64,000 nt of DNA from Diplonema japonicum (lineage: Eukaryota; Euglenozoa; Diplonemea; Diplonemida; Diplonemidae). Below are positions 10,840 through 20,617 of this stretch, in pieces. Where the stretch lies: the NCBI GenBank assembly GCA_964019335.1, contig OZ025728.1, positions 372,001-436,000 of the forward strand, read 5' to 3'. Below the pieces are notes generated by a model. It saw only the letters and a program-made list of their open reading frames with translations. It did no database searches and was not told the origin of the DNA. Position 1 is the stretch's first letter. Each line of letters begins with the position of its first letter. The translations under genes were made by a program, and so were the position numbers.

Positions 10840-12042
10840 CTAAAGTTTGCTGGGCTTGTACTCCGTTCTGAACCAGTGGAGAAGGTTGACCATCTTGGCA
10901 CGAACAGTTTTCCTCATTTCAGCATTGGTCTTAGCGTTGGCCTCTGCACTGTGCTCCCTGGCGATGGTGTAGTAGTAACCGATGTCGTTCTGCATCTGTG
11001 CTGTGTAGGTGGTACCGTCGTTGAGCACGTTGGGCGTGCTGAGCACCTTCAGGAGGCCCTCGTTGTTGGCACCGCTCTGCCCAATGCTGCGCATGCCGTC
11101 GTTGGCTGTCTTCCTGCGCCCGTCTGTGATGGGCTCCCAGTTGTCGAAGTTTGTCTCGAGCCTGTACCAGGCACCGTTCGAAGTGTCGATGGGCCAGTAC
11201 CCACGTCCAGTGCCTGATGCCGCAGATGTCCCGTTTCTGTCTCTAGTGATGACCACACCGTCGCCCTTCTCCACACCGCCCACAATGAGGTACGCAGGTG
11301 CCGGGATAGGCTTCGCCCCCAGAAGCTTCGTTGCTGCGGTGAAGTTAGCCTCCGTGTACAGAGCGTCCCTCAGCGTGAAGCCCACGTTCTGCGTGCCCGC
11401 ACGGAGCTCCTTGATGGTGTCCTCGTATGGAATCACGGACTTGCCGTAGAACCTTTGGTCCAAAGAGATAGACCATTCTGCACGGTTTGGTGTCTCGAAG
11501 TGCTGTCCTGTGAGGACCCCGCAGTAGCCGATGTACATGGTGTTCGAGGACACCTTCTTCCCGTTCTTCACGAAGTCGATCGTCGCCGTGAAGTTCTGCA
11601 GCCCCGGCAGCCCGTAGTCGAGGTTCCTGGAGTGGAACATGGTCCCGTTAGTGTTCTCTGCCACGATCGACGTGCACGCGTCCTCCACCTCGTAGAACAG
11701 CTGCACCATTGTCATCTGACCTCTGGTCCACTCGGGGTGGCCGTTCTCGACTATGAGCTCGTGGAAGGCAAGGATCTCCTCCTGGTAGAAGGTGGGGTAG
11801 CCGAGGAAGATCTCGTCCCACAAGGGGTCCGTCTCCTTCCACTCCTCTTCTGTGAGGACGGCCGTTAGGAAGTTGTGCAGCGGGCCCCACACATTCTCGT
11901 ACCCGTGCTTTGCCAGCAGGTAGTTCACGACAGGGGTGTACCTTTGCTTGGGGGACTGGTCCAAGTCCATCGCGAACCGAGGGGCTATGAAGTCGGCAGA
12001 GGCGGTGACCAGGACGGCCATCAGGGCGACGGTGCGCAGCAT
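10840..12042 (-). CDS. acid ceramidase / N-acylethanolamine acid amidase-like hydrolase
   Basis: 400 aa, close to the ~395 aa of animal acid ceramidase. A signal peptide is visible (MLRTVALMAVLVTASADF). The hallmark CTSIVAEN...HSRNLDYG block starts at Cys123. In this Ntn-hydrolase family the precursor cleaves itself before that Cys, which then becomes the N-terminal nucleophile; Arg139 and Asp142 of SRNLDYG correspond to conserved active-site residues. Several N-glycosylation sequons (for example NGT and NFT) fit a secreted or lysosomal protein. Expected reaction: hydrolysis of the amide bond of ceramide or an N-acylethanolamine; which substrate cannot be read from sequence. The frame extends upstream only through noncoding A-rich DNA, so the ATG at 12042 is chosen. 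Confidence 0.88.
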   Translation of the reverse strand: MLRTVALMAVLVTASADFIAPRFAMDLDQSPKQRYTPVVNYLLAKHGYENVWGPLHNFLTAVLTEEEWKETDPLWDEIFLGYPTFYQEEILAFHELIVENGHPEWTRGQMTMVQLFYEVEDACTSIVAENTNGTMFHSRNLDYGLPGLQNFTATIDFVKNGKKVSSNTMYIGYCGVLTGQHFETPNRAEWSISLDQRFYGKSVIPYEDTIKELRAGTQNVGFTLRDALYTEANFTAATKLLGAKPIPAPAYLIVGGVEKGDGVVITRDRNGTSAASGTGRGYWPIDTSNGAWYRLETNFDNWEPITDGRRKTANDGMRSIGQSGANNEGLLKVLSTPNVLNDGTTYTAQMQNDIGYYYTIAREHSAEANAKTNAEMRKTVRAKMVNLLHWFRTEYKPSKL

Positions 12043-12127
12043 TTTAATATTTCCTGGGAGTGTTGCGATTTTTTTTTTTTTTGTATTTTTTTTCTTAAAA
12101 TATAGACCACTAACACCACCCCTCTCC

Positions 12128-12745
12128 TCACGACACCCTTGCGAACATGCCGGAGCATTCTGCGCTCTCCTCGTTGCAGTCTGCCGTCGTTGGGCCACAC
12201 CACATGACAGCTGTTGACAAGCTTGGGTCAGGCGGGCCCTCGGCCTTAGCCAGGTTCATAATAAAGGTGTCAGCACGTAAGCGCTTCCCCCTTGAGGTGT
12301 ACACGAAGCACCCTGTAGGCTCCTTGGTGAATGGGGCGTTGCCGGTATCAGCAGAGCTTGCTGGTTCTTCGTGGTGAGTGTCCCAAAGGACGAAGGCAGC
12401 CGCCTTCAATGAGATATGGGGCACAGGAGGTTCCTCCTGTAAGGGGCTTTCTGTGCAGGAGGTCATGTAGCCCCGTTTCGTGGCTGGCTTCACACGAGAC
12501 TGAACAGGTGGTGATGGAGGCAGTGGGGGTGGTGGCTTCGCAGTGCAGACGGCTTCGCAACCCACATTCTCCACCAGGCTGGCAAGGGTCTCATCCCTTG
12601 TTGCCCCAAGAACCCTGTTCACAGCAAAGGCAACATCCTTCCCTGTCACTGTGCTTCTTCCCTTGCATGCTGTGATCAGCTTTAACTGCTTCAACAAAAT
12701 ATCTTTTGCACTGCTTACGTCATTGGGCAGAGATGGGGGGTGCAT
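12128..12745 (-). CDS. hypothetical protein, about 205 aa, Pro-rich centre
   Basis: Frame from MHPPSLPNDVSSAKDILLKQ to a C-terminus ending CSGMFARVS. The N-terminal third is helical (LLKQLKLITACKGRS, then TGKDVAFAVNRVLGA) and the centre carries PPPPLPPSPP. The ATG follows a T-rich stretch and CCACCACAG, a good 3' splice site, so an upstream coding or UTR exon is possible. The same frame stays open to 12847 with no convincing content. Function unknown. Confidence 0.5.
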   Translation of the reverse strand: MHPPSLPNDVSSAKDILLKQLKLITACKGRSTVTGKDVAFAVNRVLGATRDETLASLVENVGCEAVCTAKPPPPLPPSPPVQSRVKPATKRGYMTSCTESPLQEEPPVPHISLKAAAFVLWDTHHEEPASSADTGNAPFTKEPTGCFVYTSRGKRLRADTFIMNLAKAEGPPDPSLSTAVMWCGPTTADCNEESAECSGMFARVS

Positions 12746-13229
12746 CCTGTGGTGGGTAGCAAGGCAAACAAAAAAAAAGGGGGTGAAGAAAATAGTTGAA
12801 GGAAAGCCTGGAGAAAAGCCTTGAAGCCGAGTGAATGTCCAGCTCATGAAATGAAAGATGGGGGAAAGAGAAATTCAATATTTTCACTTTTAGACGGCGG
12901 AGGTTCCTGTTCGTGCTTTATATATATATATATATATATATATATCGCCAGTGGAAAAAAAAAAAATGAGAGAGGTGACAAAAGACCAGACAATATGCAT
13001 TAACTATCGAGCCCGATACCGAAGCCTACTGCAAGCGGCGGCGTGGAATCACCTGCAACCCATGCAAAGCAACAAGAACATCATGTTAAGAAGGGAAAAA
13101 AGCTGAGAGGATTCGAAACTGAGCGCGTTACCGTGGAAGGGGGGGGGGGGGGGGGGGATCATATTCTGAACAGAGCTGAAGAAGAAAGAAAACAAAAAAA
13201 CTTCTTTCAGAAGAAAGAAGCACCGCCCA
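12746..13229. other. spacer with TA microsatellite and poly-G
   Basis: Contains a (TA)n tract at about 12919-12945, poly-A near 12955 and a G run at 13139-13157. No supported gene. Confidence 0.6.
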
Positions 13230-13412
13230 TCACGTCTTGGTGACTGAAGGCAAGCTTCGGGATACAGTCTGCCGTCTGGAGACGGTAGGTCTGCGGTTAG
13301 ACGTGGTGGTGTTCCTTCTCACTGGGGAGGCAGGGGTGGCGGGCTCAGTCGACTCGGGGGACTTCGGCACCTGAGGAGGCATCGACTGTGTGTAGTTGGT
13401 AAAGTCAAACAT
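13230..13412 (-). CDS. possible small basic Ser/Thr/Pro-rich protein, 60 aa
   Basis: ATG-initiated frame starting MFDFTNYTQSMPPQVPKSPE and ending RSLPSVTKT. It is Arg/Thr/Ser-rich and probably disordered. Composition and codon choice resemble flanking genes rather than the spacers, and the strand agrees with the cluster. It could be a free-standing small protein or one exon of a larger gene. No family recognised. Confidence 0.35.
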   Translation of the reverse strand: MFDFTNYTQSMPPQVPKSPESTEPATPASPVRRNTTTSNRRPTVSRRQTVSRSLPSVTKT

Positions 13413-13626
13413 GTAATTTCAGGCGGGGGGGGCATGCTTGCAAACATGGATGTAAAACAAAAATTATTCCATTCCACCTTTGTATTCTCGTTTGAATCTA
13501 AAAAGCCTTACTTTTCACTTTAAGCCCCCTTGGGATAGGGGCTCAAGTTTTCTGGGGGAAATTTGCCTTTACCCTCCCCCCTTTTTTATTTGCGTTTTCA
13601 TTCTTTTTTTTTTTTTTTTTTTTTTT

Positions 13627-14754
13627 TCATGTACACACCCACAAACTGCTTGGTGTGATATGTCTTTCATGTTTGCTTTTCAAGAAAGGCGCCTGTGCTG
13701 TTTGTTTGGGCAAGACAGGAGGGTAGATCTCACCGCCCCCGTCACCTCCCCGCCGTGCTTGCTGGCGGCGTTTGGAGACACCCGGCACTGACTCGGGACC
13801 TGTTTGCATCTCGTTACGAAGGGACTGTGAAAACCTTGGGCCGGAGGTGTACAGCGGTGTGACGAAGTAGGTGAGGAGGTTGGGCTGTGTGTGCAGGAGG
13901 TGGTACAGCATGGCGGGCTCCATGGTGGTCTCGTCTATTGAGAACAGAGGGTTGCCTTGTGCGTTCTTCGCGGACGTCACAATGCTCATCAGTGCTACAG
14001 ATCGTTCGTCGTGCAGACGCTCCGGCTGCGCCTCCTTCGAGGCCTGGCTCAGGGGCACGTTGTACGGCGTGCCGCTCGACATGATGAGGTTTTTTGTGAT
14101 CTTCCCTATCTTGTCCTTGTCCTCTGCCTCTGTGAAGGGGTTTGCCTCGTTGTCAAGCGTGACCTTTGGCAGCTCGTTGGAGTCTTCCAAGTACTGGATG
14201 GGGTTGGATGCAAACTCACGCTTTGCAACAGACGACTTCCGCACGGCCTGCAGGAAGCGCTTGGTCGTCTCCTTCAACTTGAACGGCTTAGCGGAGGGCG
14301 ACGTGGACAGTGCCGGTAGGGCTGCCATCTTCATCGAAGCGTGCTTCAAGATCGGCGTCTTCCGCTCAGCAGGATTGAATATGTCGGGCAGCACAGGACT
14401 GCTTGGCGATAGGGGGCTGCTGTGATTGCTATCGCTGTCGTGTGGTTCCTCTTTGTCTTCTTTCTCATCATCGTCGCTTATGATGTCCGACGCATAGCTG
14501 TCAGTGCTGCTCTCCCAGTCCGTGCGGTGCTTTCCCTTTGACCATGACTGTCGTGCTTGCCGCAGGTACTGATGTAGAACGGGTGTTTCCTCTTTCTTCT
14601 CTTCTTCTTCCTTCTGCTCGATCGGGGGCAGGCACAAGTCCCCGCTTTCCTTTTTCTTGAGGTTGCTCCCCGTTGGCTTGGTTTTGCTCTTCTTCGCACC
14701 AAACGCCGATGCCCTCCTGCCCATCTTCCCGCGTGGTGCCCTTCGAGGCGGCAT
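13627..14754 (-). CDS. hypothetical protein, 375 aa, basic/acidic low-complexity N-terminus
   Basis: Starts MPPRRAPRGKMGRRASAFGA. A Lys/Glu-rich disordered segment (~30-130) is followed by more ordered sequence (about 150-330: RFLQAVRKSSVAKREFASNP, then GKITKNLIMSSGTPYNVPLS, LHTQPNLLTYFVTPLY). The ordered segment looks conserved in character but matches no family I know. The basic N-terminus would be compatible with a nuclear protein; that is inference. ATG 14754 is the first Met after homopolymer DNA. Confidence 0.6.
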   Translation of the reverse strand: MPPRRAPRGKMGRRASAFGAKKSKTKPTGSNLKKKESGDLCLPPIEQKEEEEKKEETPVLHQYLRQARQSWSKGKHRTDWESSTDSYASDIISDDDEKEDKEEPHDSDSNHSSPLSPSSPVLPDIFNPAERKTPILKHASMKMAALPALSTSPSAKPFKLKETTKRFLQAVRKSSVAKREFASNPIQYLEDSNELPKVTLDNEANPFTEAEDKDKIGKITKNLIMSSGTPYNVPLSQASKEAQPERLHDERSVALMSIVTSAKNAQGNPLFSIDETTMEPAMLYHLLHTQPNLLTYFVTPLYTSGPRFSQSLRNEMQTGPESVPGVSKRRQQARRGGDGGGEIYPPVLPKQTAQAPFLKSKHERHITPSSLWVCT

Positions 14755-15088
14755 TGCTTCTCTACCCAACCCCTCCTTGCTTGATGTGGTATGTAATATT
14801 GAACGTAGCAAAGCAAGAACCGGGCCAAATGGGCACGTGGGGAGGGGGGGGGGGGGGGGGGGGATAATTGTGATGCGGTAAAAAGGGGGAAGAAGAAATG
14901 GGAGTCGGGGAAGAGGTTGGATTTGAAAACTAAATAAAGTAGAGGGGACAAGGAGTGCATACGACTTGATGCCTTTTTTTTTTTTCTTAAGAATCCCAGT
15001 CGTGCACCGCATGTTCGTTTCACACTAAGTATCACTATTTTTTTTTTTTTCCCGCTTTTTTTTTCTTTTTGTTACAAATATGTATCTT

Positions 15089-15351
15089 TCAAAAAAAAAA
15101 CGAATTTACCACTATATGCGATTTGTGCTGAGCAAAAAATTTGCTTGTGCGAACAACAGCAAAAGAATAATGCCGAAAACAACCAGGCGGATGGAAGAAT
15201 CCCGCCTCCCCGCCTCCGCTCCCGACCCCCTTGAAGAAGTCGAGGTTGGACTACCTTCGAAAGGTTATCTCCAAGAGCTCAGTTGCTCCCGCCGCAAGAT
15301 AAAGCATACGGAGGGAGCTGCGGGAGGGCAGGCCACGAACAACAAAGACAT
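15089..15351 (-). CDS. possible small two-exon gene, about 67 aa
   Basis: Exon 15351-15310 (MSLLFVACPPAAPS) can join exon 15250-15089 in phase 0 through intron 15309-15251 (59 nt, GTATGC...GGTAG). The second exon reads SNLDFFKGVGSGGGEAGFFH in GC-rich codons, then drifts into T-rich sequence before TGA. The donor matches the window's GTATG consensus and the strand fits the cluster. The plus strand also carries a 62-codon frame here, which I consider less likely. Function unknown. Confidence 0.3.
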
Positions 15352-15777
15352 ATAGTTATAAATAATTATTTTTTTTTTATTTTGATTATCTTTTTTTTTT
15401 CTTCCTTTTTTTATATTTTTTTTTCTTTTTCTTGCTCACGTGCAGCACTGCAATGGATGAGGACAAGGAACAGGGTGGAAGAGGGAAGGTTTTCTTCACT
15501 TTTTTTTTTCTTTTTTTTTTTTTGTTTTATTTTCCCTTTTTCTTCTTCTTCCCCCCCGTCCCCATCACTCATTTAGAGGCGCACAACAATAGTTATTTTT
15601 GGTTTCCCTTTTTTTTTTTCCCCTCCCTCTCTCTCCTTCCCTCCATTCCATTTCTTGGCGAGTAAGATGGATAGAGTTGAAAAATGCCGCATAAGGGGGG
15701 AGGCGAGGGGGAAAGAAAAAAAAAAAGAAAAAAAAGAGCAAGCAAACAGTTTTTTTTCCTCTCATTTCCCCCCCTTC

Positions 15778-15825
15778 CTAGTGCCTAGGGGCGGCAGCAT
15801 TCTGGATGAACGGCAGGGAGACGCT

Positions 15826-15869
<44 letters not shown>

Positions 15870-17420
15870 CCATACTGGTGCCCGAAGAGATCGTGCACGG
15901 AGGGAAGCTTGTAGTGCCTCATGGCCACCCTCTCAAGCCCAAGGCCCCACGCGATGACGGTCACGTCTTCAGGGAGGCCCATAGGTCGAAGCATCTCGGG
16001 CCTGAAGACGCCAGAGTTTCCAATCTCGATGATCTTCCCGCTCTCGGTGACGGTGTGCACCTCCATGGAGGGCTCGGTGTAGGGGTTGAAGGCAGGCTTG
16101 AACTTCAGGTTCTTGACGCCGACACGCTCGAAGAAGGAGCTCAGTAGCGCCATCATGTTGGAGAGAGACAGGCCGTAGTCGATGACAAAGCCTTCCATCT
16201 GGTGGAACTCGCACAGATGGGTCTTGTCCATTGTCTCGTTCCTGAACACTCTGTCGATGGAGAAGAAAGCACCTGTCTGCAGCTTGCCCGTCTTCTGGTA
16301 CTCCTGCCCGATCTGGTACAGGGTGTACGAGGACACGGCCGTCGTGTGCGTTCTCAACACGTTCCTCTCCGTCTCGTCTCTCGACCACTGGTAGCGGTAC
16401 CCCGTGGATCCGAAGTCACCGGTTTCATGGATTTTTTTAGTAAGCTGCACATAGTCCTCCGGGTGGTCCTTTGTGGTGGCAGGGTGCGTCACAAAGAACG
16501 TGTCCTGTGAGTCCCTCGCAGGGTGCTTCTGCGGGACGAACAGCGTGTCGAAGTTCCAGAAGGATGAGTCCACGAACCTCGATGTGTCCATCTCTTGGAA
16601 ACCCAGTTCCAGGAAGATCTCTCTGTACTGCTGTCGAAGTTTCATGAGGGGGTGCAGGTTGCCGCCTACGTTCTTCCTCCCTTCCGCGTTCACGTTGACA
16701 GGCTTCATGTCCAGCAGCTTGTTGGACTTCTGCATCTCTGCGAGCTTCGCGGCGTCGAAGTCTGCAGGCTGCTTGATCCTCCACGACCTCTTCTCAATGT
16801 CGTCTGCGGCAGGGAAGTTCCCCCCACGCACCACCTTGTAGAAGGAAACGTCTGACGCAACACACACTTTCCTTGACTTCAGCTTTGCTGCGATGGCCAC
16901 CAGCTCTTCAATAGGCGCCGATCCTTCTGCGATCTGTAGTGTTGATTGGTATTTGTGTGTTTTTTTTCCCCTTTTTTCATACCATCTTAAGGCCTGTGCC
17001 CACTGAGTCGGTCCATGCTCCTGCCTTGTCTGTGGGTGCGTAGACGCCCTCTTTGATCGAGATAATCTTCTCCTTCATGCAGACCTTCAACCCGTTGGTC
17101 ACGAGGGTCGCATCCCCGGCATTTTTTGCCACCAGCTCGTCCTTTGTTGCTGGGCCGGCTTTCAGCACTTCCATCACCTTCCCCTCCGGAGTCCCCTTTT
17201 CCAGGTATGTCTTTCCCTCCGGAGTGAGCTTTACAATTTTCTTCTTTACGGGTGCGTCGCCTCTCGAGATGTAGTCTTTAGTGGCGAGGCTTCCCAGCAC
17301 ACCCACCACCGCCTGGTGGTCCACCCCGTGCTTCGCTGCGAAGTCCAATGAGTTCTCGATAACTTCTTCTTTACTCAGCTGTTTCACTAGCTCATAGTCG
17401 ATCTCCAGTTTCGCTGCCAT
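15778..17420 (-). CDS. FARSA: phenylalanyl-tRNA synthetase alpha subunit, cytosolic type
   Basis: 513 aa from three exons: 17420-16983, 16933-15876 and 15823-15778. Introns are 49 nt (GTATGAAAAAAGGGG...CTACAG) and 52 nt (GTATGG, 43 A, CAG). Joining the last exon gives the C-terminus [20 protein letters not shown], matching the usual end of eukaryotic/archaeal PheRS alpha; human FARSA is 508 aa. The N-terminal winged-helix part ([16 protein letters not shown]...) precedes the class II core. Motif 2 is visible at [20 protein letters not shown] and motif 3 at GLGLERVAM. It charges tRNA-Phe with phenylalanine as an alpha2beta2 enzyme. An upstream in-frame TTG is not used here as start. Confidence 0.95.
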
Positions 17421-17772
17421 TTTGTCTCCGTAATTCCTCTTCGCAAAAAATATGCTTCGCGACAGCGCCAACGGTGGGAGTAGTGCCCTCCTGAACGTCT
17501 TTGCTCTTTATTTCTCTCTTCTTCCTCCCTCCCCTCTGTTAATTCTCTTTTTTTTTTTTTTTTTTTTTCTTCTCCGAATAGAACCAGCGAAAAAGAGAGT
17601 AATAAAAAATGATATAACACAACACCAATAGTGCTGACGGGATTATATGTAGAAAGGAGGGTAGGGGGTGTCGCGAAAAAAAACGGATGGGGGGGGGGGG
17701 GGGGGGGATCAAAGAAAAGGCTCGGAAAGGCCTTCTTTTTCCTTCTTCTCGTCAAAACCCGGCTTCGCTTTT

Positions 17773-17908
17773 TCACTTTGCGAGGAACGAATCTACCTCG
17801 TCTTGGATGGCTTGGAGGGCAACCACGAACTGCTTTCTTTTCTGCTTTGCTTCCAAGTCACTAGGCGGGATGATGAGTGTGTCGAGGGACTCCAGTACGT
17901 GTTGACAG

Positions 17909-17946
<38 letters not shown>

Positions 17947-18295
17947 AAAAACATACCTCACCCACACCAGCGGTCAGCTTTCGGTCCCCGTCTGCATTGC
18001 TCAAATCTCTTTTTATTTTGGCGAGTTTTTCTTCAAACGGTCCGAAAATCCCTTTGCTCTCGCCTTTGGTTGCCGCGGCTCCAAGCACCATCAGCTTGTC
18101 GTTCACCACCAACCCCAACGGCTCCAACTTCATGTCCGCGTTCAAAGTCTTCCCTTTGTACACAATCTTCTGCTTCTCCACGGGGACATTGAACTGCTTC
18201 CACGCAACATCCATCACGCTCAGCACTGTGTCCTTCGTGTCCACATCGATGCCCAACCGCCTCTTGTTATGGACCAGTATCACATGCACAATCAT
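17773..18295 (-). CDS. ubiquitin-like + BAG domain cochaperone (BAG1-like)
   Basis: 158 aa from exons 18295-17957 and 17910-17773, joined in phase 0. The 46-nt intron is GTATGTTTTTC, 34 A, G. Residues ~1-80 are a ubiquitin-like fold (MIVHVILVHNKRRLGIDVDT...KIVYKGKTLNADMKLEPLGL). After a linker, the C-terminal half (LAKIKRDLSNADG, then ESLDTLIIPPSDLEAKQKRK and QAIQDEVDSFLAK) fits a BAG three-helix domain, which binds the Hsp70 ATPase domain and promotes nucleotide exchange. The UBL suggests a link to the proteasome as in BAG1. Both domain calls rest on pattern recognition. Confidence 0.8.
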
Positions 18296-18417
18296 GGTAT
18301 GCCGAGGCCTGGTTGAGGTGTGGTGGTTGCATAGCAAAGAAAAAAAATTAGAAAATGGGGGTGGGGACTATTTTAGTGTAAATCTCTCTCTTTTTTTTTT
18401 TTTTTTTTTACCCATTT

Positions 18418-18724
18418 TTAGTGGCGTAGCATCGGTGGGGGACCCGAGAAGGCCGACCTCTGCTTCCCAATGGTTCCTGGGATGATGTTGTGGTTGCAGA
18501 AGCACGGGTGTCCCGGTGCACAGTGGCAGCCACCACCATGGGGAGGCGGGCCAGGAGGCTTGCCATGTGGCTTGGGTGGGGCAGGGGTACCACCGCCACC
18601 GAGGTAGGTCTATTTTAAAAAGAAAATTGAGAAAGATTATGTTATCGTTATTATTTTGCAATACCCCGATCTGCTTGTCGATCCCCTGCAGGCTCTTCCC
18701 TTCGAAGCATACGTTCATCACCAT
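18418..18724 (-). CDS. small CxC-PGHPC protein, paralog A (83 aa, two exons)
   Basis: Exon 18724-18665 encodes MVMNVCFEGKSLQGIDKQIG. A 55-nt intron (18664-18610, GTATTG...AATAG) leads in phase 0 to exon 18609-18418, starting TYLGGGGTPAPPKPHGKPPG with the core CHCAPGHPCFCNHNIIP. Exon 1 is exactly 20 codons, as in paralog B, and the intron position and phase are the same. The Cys spacing (CxCxPGHPCxC) suggests metal binding or disulfides; the Pro/Gly linker is flexible. There is no signal peptide. Family unknown to me. Confidence 0.7.
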
Positions 18725-18894
18725 CGTTGTTAGAGGGAAAGGATTTGTGTAAGGAACTAGCAGGTGCGGTAAGACATCAAGGGTGAAATACAGGAAAAAA
18801 AAGAGGGGGAAAAATAATAAAAATGCCCCACTAGACCTCGATGTCTGGCACTTTCTTTTTTGTGTGTAAAAGTAAAATTGGTGTGGAGGTTCCG

Positions 18895-18937
<43 letters not shown>

Positions 18938-18943
18938 TTATCC

Positions 18944-19241
18944 TCAGTGATGTGCCATTGACCCCAGGTGCTCATTGCGCATGTGGTGTGTGGGGATCAA
19001 GTGGGAGTGGCACAGGCATGGGTGCCCGGGGACACATTTACACGGCTTGGCGGGCGCAGGCTTCGGAGCGATGGGAGCAGCAGGAGCACCTCCCAAGTAT
19101 GACTGTTTTATTGATTTTTTTTTTTTTTTTTTTTTTTTTGTTTCCCATTACCCATTATTATTTAGGTTTAAAATAGTATACCGATATCTGCTTATCGACA
19201 GACGCCAGGCTCTTCCCGTTGAAGCAGACGTGCATGACCAT
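18944..19241 (-). CDS. small CxC-PGHPC protein, paralog B (about 73 aa, two exons)
   Basis: Exon 19241-19182 encodes MVMHVCFNGKSLASVDKQIS. A 79-nt intron (19181-19103, GTATAC...AACAG, containing a long A run) leads to exon 19102-18944, starting SYLGGAPAAPIAPKPAPAKP with the core CKCVPGHPCLCHSHLIP, ending LGSMAHH. Paralog A lies about 220 bp downstream. Exon 1 is conserved almost residue for residue; exon 2 keeps the YLGG start, Pro linker and CxCxPGHPCxC core but diverges at the C-terminus. This conservation pattern supports translation of both copies. Confidence 0.7.
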
Positions 19242-19395
19242 TGTGTAGTGTGTCCTTTGTTGGGCAGTTTTTGGGCAAAGACCACAAGGAGGAGAAAAAA
19301 AAACGAAGAAAAGAGTGTACATATGAACAAAAGAAAAAAAAAACTGTCATCAAACCTCAAACGCACTTGAGCAGCTAGGGCTGGACCCTATTACT

Positions 19396-19875
19396 TCAGT
19401 AGTTGCACACAGGGCTGGTGCTAGACAGAGAGGGCGACGGGAGGAAAGTGGGAGAGAGGGTGGCGTAGGTATACCCGCTTCTTGCCCGAGGTGAGAAGTA
19501 GACAATAGTGTCGATGAAACAGTGTGCTGCTGGCAGGACGAAAGCGACGCTGGCAGCATAGGTGCCAACGAGAAGTGTGTTAGCGATTGTGAGAAGAGCC
19601 GTCAAGGCGAGGCCTGCAAGGGCCATGCAAGAAGACAGCAACAGTGAAACAAGCAAGCAGTGCAAGAGCTGTCTATGGGTACCCCTATGCCTGAGGACGT
19701 TCAGAGACATAACTACATACAGCAGAGCATTGAGACCCACAATCAGCACCATCCCCATGATCAGCTCTTGGTACTTTGGAAGGTCCCAAGCCCCATGTAT
19801 CCCTTCACTGTCCTCGTACCACGGGCGGCTAGCTGCCACCCCGCCACAGCAAAGCACACCTACTTCAATGGCCAT
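19396..19875 (-). CDS. tetraspan membrane protein, 159 aa or longer
   Basis: Four hydrophobic helices are visible: GMAIEVGVLCCGGVA near the start, LIMGMVLIVGLNALLYVVMS, LLVSLLLSSCMALAGLALTA and YAASVAFVLPAAHCFIDTIV. A Ser/Pro-rich tail ends SSTSPVCNY. The ATG at 19875 lies inside the first helix, and the frame stays open upstream with plausible sequence (YKAEWEETSKSKVWVWIG), so an upstream exon probably supplies the true start. A CTACAG site at about 19976 could be its acceptor. No family assigned; the layout resembles MARVEL or claudin-like proteins only in general shape. Confidence 0.55.
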   Translation of the reverse strand: MAIEVGVLCCGGVAASRPWYEDSEGIHGAWDLPKYQELIMGMVLIVGLNALLYVVMSLNVLRHRGTHRQLLHCLLVSLLLSSCMALAGLALTALLTIANTLLVGTYAASVAFVLPAAHCFIDTIVYFSPRARSGYTYATLSPTFLPSPSLSSTSPVCNY

Positions 19876-20617
19876 TCCTATCCATACCCACACCTTGCTC
19901 TTGCTGGTCTCCTCCCACTCCGCTTTGTACTGTGGTTTCCCTCTCCTAGGGCCGGCTCCATTGGGAGTACTGTAGACTTTTTTTTTTGTTCCCTCTTTCC
20001 AGCAATAACTAAAGGAACAGCGGAGGGATAAAAATATAAATAAAAAAAATAATAAAAAAAAAAAAAAACAAGAAACGCGGAAGAAAGAAAGAAGGAAAAA
20101 AAAGAGAAAAACAGCACCACGCGGACAGAAACTTTAAAGGGAAAAAAATAAAAAATAAAGAAGGAGGGACACAGGTGGAGAAAAAAAAAAGAGAAAAAGG
20201 AAAGGTTGGGGTGAATAGGTGTGAGTGTTGCGCATCGATAGTAGTAATCAAGAAGAAGAGAAGAGGGAGGCCATAAAGAGCGAACAAAGCAGTGGCAATG
20301 CACAAGGAAGCTAAAAGACACGTTACTTAAACCCAATTTTTATTGGGAACATGTTACTACGGGCCCCTCTCATGCAGTAGCACACTTTTTGCAATTCCCA
20401 TTCCTTTACCCCCTTCGCCCTCCTACATAAGGAGAGAAATAATTGAAATAAGAACATAAACCGCGAGCACTCTGGTTACGCACACCCAGGTGGTGCACCT
20501 TATTCAAAAAAATAAAAATGGGGGGGGGGAACAAAGGAAAAGGGGTCTTCATGTAAGGTGCGAAGAAAGGGAATGGGCTTTCTTGGCATAGCTCTTATTG
20601 GTTTTTACTACTGTTGC
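19876..20617. other. spacer, possibly with a 5' exon of the tetraspan gene
   Basis: A hydrophobic frame on the minus strand (about 20305-20230, ATALFALYGLPLLFFLITTI) could be an upstream exon, but I could not find an ATG and a donor that join it. The rest is A/T-rich simple sequence. Confidence 0.35.

Noticed and set aside
10392-10901. 169-codon minus-strand frame
   Set aside because: Mostly Phe/Leu and Lys runs from homopolymers; it overlaps the end of the ceramidase-like gene in another frame.
12128-12745. Histone-fold identity for the N-terminus (VTGKDVAFAVNRVL)
   Set aside because: The likeness to the histone H4 TVTAMDVVYAL segment is short and the expected flanking helices are not evident.
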